From Micromonospora sp. WMMD1082 (lineage in GTDB: Bacteria; Actinomycetota; Actinomycetes; Mycobacteriales; Micromonosporaceae), in NCBI RefSeq assembly GCF_029626175.1, contig NZ_JARUBM010000002.1, forward strand, positions 6,862,501 to 6,926,500: 64,000 nt of DNA, in the 5' to 3' direction. Below, piece after piece: positions 55,278 through 63,976 of the stretch. The position numbers and the translations under genes were made by a program. The notes beneath the pieces are model-generated. The model was not told the origin of the DNA and ran no database searches. It saw only the letters and a list, made by a program, of their open reading frames with translations. How positions within the stretch are numbered: the stretch's first letter is position 1; every line of letters starts with the position of its first letter.

Positions 55278-56347
55278 TCCGGCACCGCCGGGTCACGCAG
55301 CACCCGCGCGAGCAGATAGGACAGGTACGCCTCGTCGCGGATGGTGGCGTGCAGCCGGTTGTTGGTCATGTGCAGGTACGGCGAGAGCAGCGCCGCGAGG
55401 GCCTCCCCCGGATCGGTGACCACCCGGTCGGCACCGCCGCCCCACGCGGTGACGGTCAGCCGGCCGGACGCGGCCAGCCCCAGCACCTTCTCCCGGAGTT
55501 GGGCGGCGTGCTCGGCCCAGTCGCGCAGGACGTTCGGCAGCCGCTGGGTCTCGCCCCGCGCGACGAGGGCGAGGATCCGCTTCACCCGGCCGCCCAACTC
55601 GACCGCCACGCCGTCGTACATCCGGGTGTACTCGTCGATGCCGATGAGGCTGGTGCCGGCGAACGCGCGGTGCCAGAAGTGGTGGTACCGGTCGAGGAAG
55701 TCGACCAGTTCCTCCCGGTCGGTCAGGAACGTGCCCGCCATCACCGTCATCAGCTGCGCGGCGGTGCCCAGCAGCACCGGGCGCAGGTGCAGGTTCATCG
55801 AGGAGAGGGCGCGCAGCACCATCTCGCTGGAGTGCTGGAAGTGCCACTCGGCGATCTCGATGCCCTCGGGTCCGCCGTACTTGCCGTACTCGGGCTCGTA
55901 GCGCCGGTAGCTGAACGAGTTGTTGGCCTGCAACACCATCTGCCCGTTCGGGTCGATCAGCTCCGCCGGCCTCCCGTCGGGAAACTCCAGGTCGAAGAGG
56001 ATGTCGTAGAGCTCCCGCAGGTAGCCGGCGCCCATCGCGTACAGGGCGGGGCGGGTGGTCAGGAACCGGTCGATCGCCGCCTCGGCCTGCGCCCGTACCG
56101 CCGGCTCGTCCTCGGGGGTCCTCGGGCGCAGCCGCAGCCGCACGTGCGGCCCCTCCAGCCAGTAGTTGATGAAGAAGTGGCCGGCGAGCAGGTTCTGCTC
56201 GGTCAGGTCGCGCACCAGCGGTGCGACGCAGTCGACCAGCAGGGGCTGCGGGTTGGCCGCGTAGAAGACGTGCAGGGCCAGCCACCGGCCGCGCGGGTCG
56301 GCGGCCGGGTCGGCGTTGCGTGGCGCGGCGGCGGCTGACGGGGTCAT
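55274..56347 (-). CDS. SpaB_C-type (thiopeptide-type) elimination enzyme
   Basis: A 357-residue stand-alone domain like the C-terminal part of LanB dehydratases. Starts DPRGRWLALHVFYAANPQPL; ends PYLHMTNNRLHATIRDEAYL, where the HMxxNR pattern is typical. In goadsporin and thiopeptide systems one such protein removes glutamate from glutamylated Ser/Thr to give dehydroamino acids, and a second, when present, makes the pyridine core. Only this one is seen, so elimination is favoured. Its ATG sits at the IS110 junction; the element now supplies an upstream AAGGTAGGA that can act as ribosome-binding site. Confidence 0.85.
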   Translation of the reverse strand: MTPSAAAAPRNADPAADPRGRWLALHVFYAANPQPLLVDCVAPLVRDLTEQNLLAGHFFINYWLEGPHVRLRLRPRTPEDEPAVRAQAEAAIDRFLTTRPALYAMGAGYLRELYDILFDLEFPDGRPAELIDPNGQMVLQANNSFSYRRYEPEYGKYGGPEGIEIAEWHFQHSSEMVLRALSSMNLHLRPVLLGTAAQLMTVMAGTFLTDREELVDFLDRYHHFWHRAFAGTSLIGIDEYTRMYDGVAVELGGRVKRILALVARGETQRLPNVLRDWAEHAAQLREKVLGLAASGRLTVTAWGGGADRVVTDPGEALAALLSPYLHMTNNRLHATIRDEAYLSYLLARVLRDPAVPE

Positions 56348-56577
56348 CGGGTCCTACCTTCTTGATCGTGATGACCGCCCTGTTCGTAGGGTTGGCTCAT
56401 CCGGGGGTGCTGGGTGTGGCTTTCATCGGGTTGCCGTTGATGGCTCAGGAGACCTGGCCGCCCAGCACCCCGCGACGACTCGGCCGCCGATTGGGAGTTG
56501 CGAGTAGATCGCTGTGTAGGACCATGCCGGCGAGGTCGTCTGCGGACCGACTCACCAACGAACTTGTGGAGGTGACC
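56348..56577 (+). ncRNA. Candidate bridge RNA region of the IS110 element
   Basis: Non-coding left end. CATCGGGT at 56424-56431 is identical to the left junction (56345-56352), and ATTGGGAG at 56490-56497 is identical to the right target flank (57776-57783); ATGACC at 56371-56376 is complementary to the left target end GGTCAT. IS110 bridge RNAs carry donor- and target-recognising guides in this position. GGTCCTAC (56350-56357) and GTAGGACC (56516-56523) can pair to close the region. The exact RNA ends are unknown. Confidence 0.5.
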
Positions 56578-57768
56578 GTGCCCAAGGTGTGGGCCGGCGT
56601 AGATATCGGCAAGGCGCATCACCACTGTGTGGTGGTCGACCAGAACGGCGACCGGCTGCTGTCGCGGCGAGTGGCCAACGAGGAAGCGGAGTTGCTGACG
56701 CTGCTGGCCGATGTGCTGGCACTGAGCGACGAGGTCACGTGGGCGGTCGACGTGGCCGACGGCGGCGCGGCTCTGCTGATCGCCTTGCTGATCAACCATG
56801 AGCAGCGGCTGGTCTATATCTCTGGTCTCGCGGTGAACCGGGCCGCCGCCGGTTACCGCGGAACCGGCAAGACCGATGCCCGCGACGCCGCAGTGATCGC
56901 CGACCAGGCACGTATGCGCCGTGACCTCAGCCCGGTGCGCCCGGGAGACGAGGCGGCCGTCGAGTTGAAGATCCTCACCGCCCGCCGGAGCGACCTGGTC
57001 GCCGACCGGACCCGCACCATCAACCGACTGCGCGAGCAGTTGCTGAACATCTTCCCCGCGCTGGAACGTGCCCTCGACCTGACCAACCACGGCCCGCTGG
57101 TGCTGCTGACCGGCTATCAGACCCCCGCAGCTCTTCGCCGTGTCGGCGTCGCGCGGTTGCAGACCTGGCTGCGTAACCGCAAAGTCCGCTCGGCCGGCAC
57201 CATCGCCGCCGCCGCTGTCGAGGCCGCCGACCGGCAACGCACCACGCTGCCCGGCGAGAAGCTCACCGCCCAGATGGTTCACACCCTCGCCAAGGAGGTG
57301 ATCGCCCTCAACGAGAAGGTCAGCGAGATCGACAAGCTCATCGAGGGCCGGTTTCATGAGCACGAACTCGCCGAAGTGATCTCCAGCATGCCCGGCATCG
57401 GCGCGCTGCTCGGCGCTGAGTTCCTGGCCGCCACCGGCGGCGACCTCGACGCCTTCGGCACCCCGGACCGGCTGGCCGGCTTCGCCGGCCTGGCTCCCTC
57501 GCCCCGCGATTCCGGACGCGTCAGCGGCAACCTGCACCGCCCACGCCGCTACCACCGGGGCCTCCAGCGCGTCTTCTACACCTCCGCGCTGATCAGCATC
57601 CAACGATGCACCGAGTCGCGGCGCTTCTACGACCGCAAACGCGGCGAGGGCAAACGGCACACTCAGGCCGTACTCGCACTCGCCCGCCGCCGAATCAACG
57701 TCCTGTGGGCACTCCTGCGTGACAGACGGTGCTACCAACCCGTACCGCCTGCCGCTATCGCGGCTTGA
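56578..57768 (+). CDS. IS110-family transposase (bridge-RNA-guided recombinase)
   Basis: A 396-residue DEDD/Ser recombinase. The N-terminal RuvC-like domain starts VWAGVDIGKAHHHCVVVDQN and includes GYRGTGKTDARDAAVIADQA; the C-terminal Transposase_20 domain has ISSMPGIGALLGAEFLAATG and FAGLAPSPRDSG with the likely catalytic Ser. GGAGG lies five bases before GTG 56578; GTG 56572 is an alternative. Full length and apparently intact, on the strand opposite to the RiPP operon. Confidence 0.95.
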   Translation: MPKVWAGVDIGKAHHHCVVVDQNGDRLLSRRVANEEAELLTLLADVLALSDEVTWAVDVADGGAALLIALLINHEQRLVYISGLAVNRAAAGYRGTGKTDARDAAVIADQARMRRDLSPVRPGDEAAVELKILTARRSDLVADRTRTINRLREQLLNIFPALERALDLTNHGPLVLLTGYQTPAALRRVGVARLQTWLRNRKVRSAGTIAAAAVEAADRQRTTLPGEKLTAQMVHTLAKEVIALNEKVSEIDKLIEGRFHEHELAEVISSMPGIGALLGAEFLAATGGDLDAFGTPDRLAGFAGLAPSPRDSGRVSGNLHRPRRYHRGLQRVFYTSALISIQRCTESRRFYDRKRGEGKRHTQAVLALARRRINVLWALLRDRRCYQPVPPAAIAA

Positions 57769-57773
57769 CAACG

Positions 57774-60506
57774 TCATTGGGAGGTCTCCCTGAGGTCCGT
57801 ACGGAAGGTCTCGACGGCCAGCTCGCAGACGTGGTCACCGCGCTCGCCCCGGGCCGCCAGCTCGTCCGCGGCGGGCAGCATCTCCCGCAGCACGATCCGG
57901 TCGTCCGGCCCGTCGAGGGCGGCCCGCAGCGCCTGCAACGACAGCGGGCTGTCGAAGTCGACGTACTGCGGCTTCGGGTTGGCCGCCGGCCGGCCGGGTG
58001 CGGCCGGGTGGACGGTGGCGAACACCTGCCGCGGCACGCCGTGCCGGGCCCGCCACCGGCGCCAGTCGAGGAAGGCCGCCGGGTCGACCGCGGGATCGCC
58101 CGGTGCCGGCAGGTCGCCCACCCGCGCCGACCAGCTGCGGCGGCTGAGCACGACGCTGCCGGCGCGCACCCGGGGCCGTACCGCGACGCCGCCGGGGCCG
58201 GCCACGGCGGGCACACCGCGCCACACGTCGAGCCGCACCATCGACGCCGGGGACAGCAGCAGCAGGGTGCGGGGGATCTGCGGCAGCGCCATCGGCACCA
58301 GGTAGCCGAGGTAGACGGCGATCACCTCCCGGTCGAGACGGGTGGAGCGGAGCACGACCCGGTCGGTGGCCGGGTCGTGCACGAGATAGAGGTCGTCGAG
58401 GGTGAGCTGCCGCTCGGCCGGGACACTGCTCGTCTCGCCCGGGCAGACGATGACGTAGTCGGTGAGCCGGGCGTGCAGGTTCAGATTGGTGGTGGCGGAT
58501 CCACCGGTCAGCTCCGCGAACACCGCACCGGCCGGCGTGATCTCGCTCGCCTGAGCGCGCAGCCGTTCGGCGAGCGGCGGGGTGTCGCCGTCGAAGCAGT
58601 GGGTGAAGCGGCTGAACGGGAACGACAGCCCGCCGAACGACTGGTTGAGGACCACCAGCGGGTCGGGCTCCCGCATCGCCAGCTGCACGAAGTGCCCCTG
58701 CGGGTGGAAGCCGGGGCTGACGTCGCCGAGCGTGGCGGCCAGTTCGTCGAGCAGATCCGCCGGCAGCAGCAGCTCGGGCCGGCCCGGGTCGGCGTCGGCG
58801 AGCCCGCGCAGCCGCGCGGCGAAGGTCTGCCGGGCCTCATCCAGCGCGGTCATCTCGGGTCGGCCCAGCCAGTTCTCCTCCGGGGTGTACGTGCCGTCGT
58901 CGGCGAACGGACGGCGGCCCGCGGTGTAGGAGGAGTACTGGTCGTAGAGGTCGTCGTGGAAGTCCTCGACCAGGCGCAGCAGGTCGTCGCAGCGACCGCC
59001 CACGCCGAACCGGGCCAGGAAGAAGCCGTGGAACATGATCCGGTGCGGCAGGTTCTGGTCGAAGGCGGGCAGGATCCGTTCCACCGCGGCGAGGTCGGGG
59101 CCGACCAGCCGCCGCCAGGCTCCGGCGGACACGGCGAGGGGTTCGCCGTCGACCCGGCTGTCCTCGTACAGCAGCGTCTGCGGCAGGACCACGGACTGCT
59201 CGCCCAGGGCCGCCATCGTCGCCCGCAGCGCGGCCCGCAACCGGTGCAGCAGCTCCCGGCGCCGCCCGAGGTCGCCGTGTGGGAAGGCGTCGACCAGCCC
59301 GGTGATCTCGTCGAGCTGGCCGGCGAGCCGCCGGGCCCAGGGCCGGTCGAGCCGGCCCACCGTGGCGGCGAGCGCCCGCATCGGGTCCGGGGTGTGCACG
59401 TCGGTGTCCAGGCCGACCAGCCGGAGCATGCCCAGCCGCAGCAGGGTCGACAGGTACGCCTCGCCGTCGGCTCGGGCGGCGCCGGTCCCCGCGCAGAGCC
59501 GGTCCACCAGGTCGGCGCACCGGATCGTGCCGCGTTCCCGCAACAGGGCGGTGAGGTCGTCCAGGACACCGCTGCGGCGCAGGAAGAACAGCCCGTCCCG
59601 GACCGCGTCGAAGCTGACCGCGGCGCTGTCGTCGCCGGCGGTGACCCAGTGACGCACGTAGCGGACCCGGTCGGCGTCCTGGCGCCAGCCGGGGCTCAAC
59701 GCGACCGACAGGTCACCGCGCCGCCCGGGGTCGGCGCTGATCAGGTCGGCCAGCCGGGCCACCAGCACGACGTTGAGCCGGACGTGACGCTGCCAGTGCT
59801 CGCCCACGGCGAGGCCCAGCCCCGGCGCGGCCTCGTCGAAGCGACCCAGGGCCACCGCCGTGAAGGTGCTGAACGGGCTGGTCTTGCACGCGGTGCGGTA
59901 GAGATAGGACAGCAGCGAGCGCTCGACGCGCCGGGTCCGCTTGTTCGCCGGTCGGGTCAGCTCCGGCCGGGCACTCGTGGCGAGTTGCTCGTCGAGGGTC
60001 GGCGAGGCGAGCTGGAGCCCACCGCGCAGGCGTGGTTCGTCGGCCAGTTGCCACAGGTGCGCGCGGGCCCGGGCGACGTCGGCGGCGAACACCGCGGCGC
60101 CGTCGTCCTGCAGCTGCGCGAGCCGCGCCCGCAGCCGCAGCCAGCGCTGCACGGCGGGCCGGGCCGACGGCCGGGCCCGTTCGACCGCGGCGAGCGCGGC
60201 CTCGGGGGACGCGGGCAGGGTGTTGTTGAAGACCTGCCGCCGCAGCGCCAGCAACCGCCGTCGCGCGGCGTCGTCCTCGTTGTCGTTGACCAGGTCGTAG
60301 AGGAGCTGGCTCAGCTCCGCCCCCTCGGCTTCGAGCTGGCGGTGCAGCGCGAGGACGGAGTCGGCCCACGCGGCTGCCTGCGGGCAGCGCAGCGCGTCGA
60401 CCGTCGACAGGGGCAGCCCGGCGACCCGGGCGGTGAGGTAGGACCCCGACCGCCAGCCGGCCGGAGCCGCGTGCGGCGCGCCCTGCGCCAGCACTGCCGG
60501 CGTCAC
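57774..60506 (-). CDS. LanB-type tRNA-dependent glutamyltransferase (dehydratase N-terminal part)
   Basis: A 910-residue enzyme of the lantibiotic dehydratase N-terminal family that transfers glutamate from Glu-tRNA to Ser/Thr side chains. Recognisable segments: YLYRTACKTSPFSTFTAVAL (about 200-220), the family's K-x-S-P-F-S/T region, and FGGLSFPFSRFTHCF late in the protein. The elimination domain is encoded separately, the split form known from thiopeptides and goadsporin. GTG 60506 forms a GTGA overlap with the dehydrogenase gene; the longer open frame to 61706 is a shadow. The stop codon is preserved at the IS110 junction. Confidence 0.9.
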   Translation of the reverse strand: MTPAVLAQGAPHAAPAGWRSGSYLTARVAGLPLSTVDALRCPQAAAWADSVLALHRQLEAEGAELSQLLYDLVNDNEDDAARRRLLALRRQVFNNTLPASPEAALAAVERARPSARPAVQRWLRLRARLAQLQDDGAAVFAADVARARAHLWQLADEPRLRGGLQLASPTLDEQLATSARPELTRPANKRTRRVERSLLSYLYRTACKTSPFSTFTAVALGRFDEAAPGLGLAVGEHWQRHVRLNVVLVARLADLISADPGRRGDLSVALSPGWRQDADRVRYVRHWVTAGDDSAAVSFDAVRDGLFFLRRSGVLDDLTALLRERGTIRCADLVDRLCAGTGAARADGEAYLSTLLRLGMLRLVGLDTDVHTPDPMRALAATVGRLDRPWARRLAGQLDEITGLVDAFPHGDLGRRRELLHRLRAALRATMAALGEQSVVLPQTLLYEDSRVDGEPLAVSAGAWRRLVGPDLAAVERILPAFDQNLPHRIMFHGFFLARFGVGGRCDDLLRLVEDFHDDLYDQYSSYTAGRRPFADDGTYTPEENWLGRPEMTALDEARQTFAARLRGLADADPGRPELLLPADLLDELAATLGDVSPGFHPQGHFVQLAMREPDPLVVLNQSFGGLSFPFSRFTHCFDGDTPPLAERLRAQASEITPAGAVFAELTGGSATTNLNLHARLTDYVIVCPGETSSVPAERQLTLDDLYLVHDPATDRVVLRSTRLDREVIAVYLGYLVPMALPQIPRTLLLLSPASMVRLDVWRGVPAVAGPGGVAVRPRVRAGSVVLSRRSWSARVGDLPAPGDPAVDPAAFLDWRRWRARHGVPRQVFATVHPAAPGRPAANPKPQYVDFDSPLSLQALRAALDGPDDRIVLREMLPAADELAARGERGDHVCELAVETFRTDLRETSQ

Positions 60507-62083
60507 CGCAGCTCGTAACGGTAGTCGCCGAGCTGGCCGCGCTCGTCGCCGGCGAGCATGATGAGCAGCGGGAACTCGCCGGTGTCGGCGAGCTTCAGCT
60601 CCTCGACGTACGAGACGCTGTCGAAGCCCAGCGCCACCCCGGCGCCGAGCCGCAGCGCGGCGGCGGCGGTGTAGAAGGTCTGGGCGATCGCCCCCACGGT
60701 GGCGTTGACCAGGTTGTAGCCCCGGTCGCCGGTGGCGTCCAGCACGGCGTGGGTGCGTACGGTCGGGACGAGCACCGCCGCGGCCTGCTCCAGGTTGTAG
60801 TTGGCCAGGAAGTAGGTGCGTTGCAGGAACTCCCCCGGTGGGTCGCCGGTGACGCGGATCAGCGCGTGGCCCTCGGGGTCGTACTCGTAGCCCCCGGCCG
60901 GCACCCCGGCGACGTGGTTGACGAAGGCGTAGACCTTCGCCAGCGGACGGTCGTCGCCGCCGTCGATCTCGCAGGGCACCGTGGTGGCGGCGGTGGCGCG
61001 CAGCAGCGCCGCGAGCTGCTCCGCCGGGATCGGCCGGCCGGCCAGGAACCGGCCGAAGCTGCTGCGGCGCCCGGCGAGGGCGTCGCTGACGGGCATCTCC
61101 ATCGCCCTCGCGGCCGGCAGCGGCACGCGGAACCCGCCCGACGGCGGATGCGCGGCGGCCCCCGCCAGCGCACCGACGGGCGGCCGGTCGACGGCGGCGG
61201 CGGTGCTGCGGTGGATGCGCCGCAGGGTGTCGAAGCCGAGCACCGTGCGGGACCGTTCCCGGTCGGCGTGGCGGACCCGCACGGTCGCCGGCACCGGCGG
61301 GCCGTCGGGGGTGGCCACGGCCGAGGTCAGGGGTACGACGGCGAACAGCGCCTCGTCGTCCGGGGCGAGCCCGAGCAGGTCGGCGACCGCGGCCTGGTCG
61401 AACCAGAGGATCGGCCGGATCTGCCGGCCCTGGGCGCCGGCCCACAGCCGCCAGGTCTGCACCAGCGTGCCCACGTCCATCGACACGGCGTGGTAGGAGA
61501 AGTTGTTGTACTTGAAGGCGTTCTGCCAGTACTTGACCCCGACGACCAGGAACTGGGTGGCCGGGTGCCGCGCACCGACCGCCGCGTTCACCCGGGCGGT
61601 GACGTCGCCGGCCAACAGCCGCTGCATGGCGTGCCGGGCGTGGGCGTAGTAGTAGACGCCGGGGCTGACCCCGGCACCGGGGCCCGTGATCCAGTAGACG
61701 CTGCACGGGTAGAGGCCGCCACCCGACGCGGTGCCGCGGTACCAGTTGGCGTGGGCGTACGAGGGCAGGGCGGCCAGGTCGGTGTTGGCCTGGATGCCGA
61801 GTCGGCGGCCGAGCAGCCCGTACGAGTGGTGCAGCATGCCGGCCAGCAGCTCCGGCGTGAACGGCTCGTCGGCGTCGCCGGGGCCGCGCAGCGCGGTGTC
61901 CAGGTCGGCGGTGACCGCCGCCGGGGCCGGCAGCGGGAAGGCGGTCGCCTCGGGGTAGTACTTGCCGCGCCGGGGCGCGTCGGCCCAGTCCGGGGTGAAG
62001 TCGACCGGCGGCATGGGCTCCCGGCCACGACGCAGGATCGCGGTCGCGTAGCGGTGGGCGAAGCCGGAAATGTCAGGCGTCAT
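60503..62083 (-). CDS. SagB-type azoline dehydrogenase (two nitroreductase domains)
   Basis: A 526-residue FMN-dependent oxidase that turns azolines into azoles. Two nitroreductase-fold halves are visible: residues about 75-260 (ANWYRGTASGGGLYPCSVYW) and about 325-520 (ALAGRRSSFGRFLAGRPIPA, then RGYNLVNATVGAIAQTFYTA). The bimodular size is typical of thiopeptide-type clusters. GAGGTG overlaps the upstream yca0-type gene end and precedes ATG 62083 at good spacing. Confidence 0.92.
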   Translation of the reverse strand: MTPDISGFAHRYATAILRRGREPMPPVDFTPDWADAPRRGKYYPEATAFPLPAPAAVTADLDTALRGPGDADEPFTPELLAGMLHHSYGLLGRRLGIQANTDLAALPSYAHANWYRGTASGGGLYPCSVYWITGPGAGVSPGVYYYAHARHAMQRLLAGDVTARVNAAVGARHPATQFLVVGVKYWQNAFKYNNFSYHAVSMDVGTLVQTWRLWAGAQGRQIRPILWFDQAAVADLLGLAPDDEALFAVVPLTSAVATPDGPPVPATVRVRHADRERSRTVLGFDTLRRIHRSTAAAVDRPPVGALAGAAAHPPSGGFRVPLPAARAMEMPVSDALAGRRSSFGRFLAGRPIPAEQLAALLRATAATTVPCEIDGGDDRPLAKVYAFVNHVAGVPAGGYEYDPEGHALIRVTGDPPGEFLQRTYFLANYNLEQAAAVLVPTVRTHAVLDATGDRGYNLVNATVGAIAQTFYTAAAALRLGAGVALGFDSVSYVEELKLADTGEFPLLIMLAGDERGQLGDYRYELR

Positions 62084-62092
62084 GGCGGCACC

Positions 62093-63976
62093 TCACGGGA
62101 ACGGGTGGGGAACGGAGTGGATCTCGTCGTCGTGCAGGTCGCGGTCGAGCAGGCCGGCGGCGCGGAACGCCGTCCGGAGCCGCCGCGAGTGTGGGGCGCG
62201 CTGGCGCATCCACCCGAAGTCGATCGGCAGCAGCCCCGGCACGACGACGCTGGCCGTCGCCAGGCCCAGGTCCCGCTGTTCGGGTGTGGTCTGGTCGACG
62301 ACGATCACGTCGAAGCCCTCCCCGGTCACCGCCTTGAGGCAGTACTCAAGGTCGTCGCGGAGATCGCCGGAGACGGGCGGGGCGGGACGGGGCGGCCCGT
62401 ACAGCCGCGCCATCGGCGCCGGTGCGGGGCCGCGCTCCAGCAGGAACGCGGCGTGGTGGGCCATCTCGGGCAGGCCGTACAGCAGCGGGTGGTCGTGTAG
62501 GCCCTGCACCTGGTGGAAGTCGGTCACCATGCGGCGCAGGCGGGCCTCGTCGGCGCCCGCGCGCACCCGGACCATGACCGAGTCGGTGGCGATCTCGCAC
62601 AGCGCCGCGGTGATGGCGGCCTGCGGGTCGAGGCTGGCGCCGCCGCCGAACGCCAGCGTGCCGAGGCCGCCGTCCTCGCGGGTGGCCACCGCGGTGACCA
62701 CCGGGATGTCGAAGGTCGTCCGGGCGTCGAAGAACCTGGCCCGGTAGCCGTACATCGCCAGCCGGTCGATCATCATGCGGGTCCGGGGCCGTTCGATGCT
62801 GGCCGGGTCGATCTCCGGCAGGGACCGGGCGCCGTACCAGGCGAGCAGGAACGCGTCCCGCTCGATCGCCTCCATCAGGCCGTGGTAGACCGCCTCCACC
62901 AGCGATCCGCCCGAGGCGCACCCGTTGGACGTCTCCTGGACGAAGCGCTCCTCGACGCTCGCCGCGTGGTAGAAGACGAGGATCTCGGGCACCAGCAGCG
63001 GTCGCTGGTCGCGCAGCGACCAGCCCCAGACCCAGGTGATCGGCCGGTCCGGATCGAACCGGTGCACGTACGGGTTGGCCCGATAGAACTCGTCGGGGTA
63101 GAGCCCGCACTCGCGCGGGTCGAGGGCGTCGTCGCCCAGCTCGCGCAGGGTCGCGGTGACCGCGGTGCGCCGGCCCCTCGGGCGCAGGCCGGCGGCGCGT
63201 TCGAGCCCTTCCAGCACGGCGATGCGGGCGCTGCGCCGGTAGCCGTCGGCGTGCCCGCCGTACAGGGTCTCGCGCAGGTACCGGCCGCTGCGCAGGGTGA
63301 ACGAGCCGACCGCCGGTGAGGTCGACAGCGAGGTGATGTCCTGCCAGAGGGTGCCGCCGAGGGCACCGCAGACCGGGTTGGCGAAGGCCTCGACGTCCAA
63401 CGGGTAGTCGTCCAGGTCCTTCTCCCGGAACGTGCCCGGCGCGCGCGTGGGCACGGCACGCAGCTCGATCGGGGCGAGTTCGGGCGCGTCGGTGACGGCC
63501 TGGCCGCACCCCGGGCACTCCGGGTCCGGCACCAGCGGAACCCGGTGCACCCGCAACGTGTGCAGGTCGACCTGGAAGACCGTGCTCGTGGTGGCGTCGT
63601 CCGGCGCGACGGTCGTGCGGTGCGCCTCGATCAGCGCGTGCAGGAAGTCCGCGACGAACGCGGTCGCGTACGGCCATGGCCCCGTCGCGGTGGTCGGGCC
63701 GCCGAGTTCGACCGCGTCCCGCAGGTCACGGTGGCGCACCGCCTGCCACCGCCGGGCCAGGCAGGTCACGCACGCCGCGGCCGGCGGCACCGGTCCGAGC
63801 AGCGCCAGCTGCCCGTACAGCAGCACCCGGGGCGGACCGGCCGGGCGGGCGGGGGCGGTCAGCTCGTCGCGTACCCCCAGGGCGATCACCTCGGCGTCGC
63901 AGCCCCGCCGCGCGAGCAGGTCCGCCAGGCCGGCACCGACCAGCCGGTCGGTGGCCGTCGGCGCGGTGGTGTTCAC
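62093..63976 (-). CDS. YcaO azoline cyclodehydratase fused to leader-binding domain (copy 2)
   Basis: A 627-residue paralogue of the 50466 gene with the same architecture: N-terminal zinc Cys pairs (ACVTC and CPGCG) and a YcaO domain with TSNGCASGGSLVEAVYHGLM, EAIERDAFLLAWYG and terminal PHPFP. It is likely the first or second gene of the operon. GTG 63976 overlaps the stop of a gene entering from the right edge. Two such enzymes suggest division of labour, e.g. Cys versus Ser/Thr or different positions. Confidence 0.93.
   Translation of the reverse strand: MNTTAPTATDRLVGAGLADLLARRGCDAEVIALGVRDELTAPARPAGPPRVLLYGQLALLGPVPPAAACVTCLARRWQAVRHRDLRDAVELGGPTTATGPWPYATAFVADFLHALIEAHRTTVAPDDATTSTVFQVDLHTLRVHRVPLVPDPECPGCGQAVTDAPELAPIELRAVPTRAPGTFREKDLDDYPLDVEAFANPVCGALGGTLWQDITSLSTSPAVGSFTLRSGRYLRETLYGGHADGYRRSARIAVLEGLERAAGLRPRGRRTAVTATLRELGDDALDPRECGLYPDEFYRANPYVHRFDPDRPITWVWGWSLRDQRPLLVPEILVFYHAASVEERFVQETSNGCASGGSLVEAVYHGLMEAIERDAFLLAWYGARSLPEIDPASIERPRTRMMIDRLAMYGYRARFFDARTTFDIPVVTAVATREDGGLGTLAFGGGASLDPQAAITAALCEIATDSVMVRVRAGADEARLRRMVTDFHQVQGLHDHPLLYGLPEMAHHAAFLLERGPAPAPMARLYGPPRPAPPVSGDLRDDLEYCLKAVTGEGFDVIVVDQTTPEQRDLGLATASVVVPGLLPIDFGWMRQRAPHSRRLRTAFRAAGLLDRDLHDDEIHSVPHPFP

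Larger units (their letters stand above)
56348..57777 (+). mobile_element. IS110-family insertion sequence in the RiPP operon
   Basis: A 1430-bp element whose right-hand copy of the core GTCAT (57773-57777) repeats the left-hand GTCAT at 56343-56347. There are no inverted repeats, a long 5-prime non-coding part (230 bases) and only four bases between the transposase stop and the core, as in the IS110 subgroup. It is inserted exactly in the ATGA overlap of lanB and the elimination gene; rebuilding the empty site gives CAATGACCCC, which would encode the end of LanB and the start of the elimination enzyme without loss. Confidence 0.85.

Noticed and set aside
57774..61706. 1310-residue open frame containing LanB
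   Set aside because: The upstream 400 codons overlap the dehydrogenase gene in another frame and are Arg/Pro/Gly-rich shadow sequence; GTG 60506 in a GTGA overlap is the real start.
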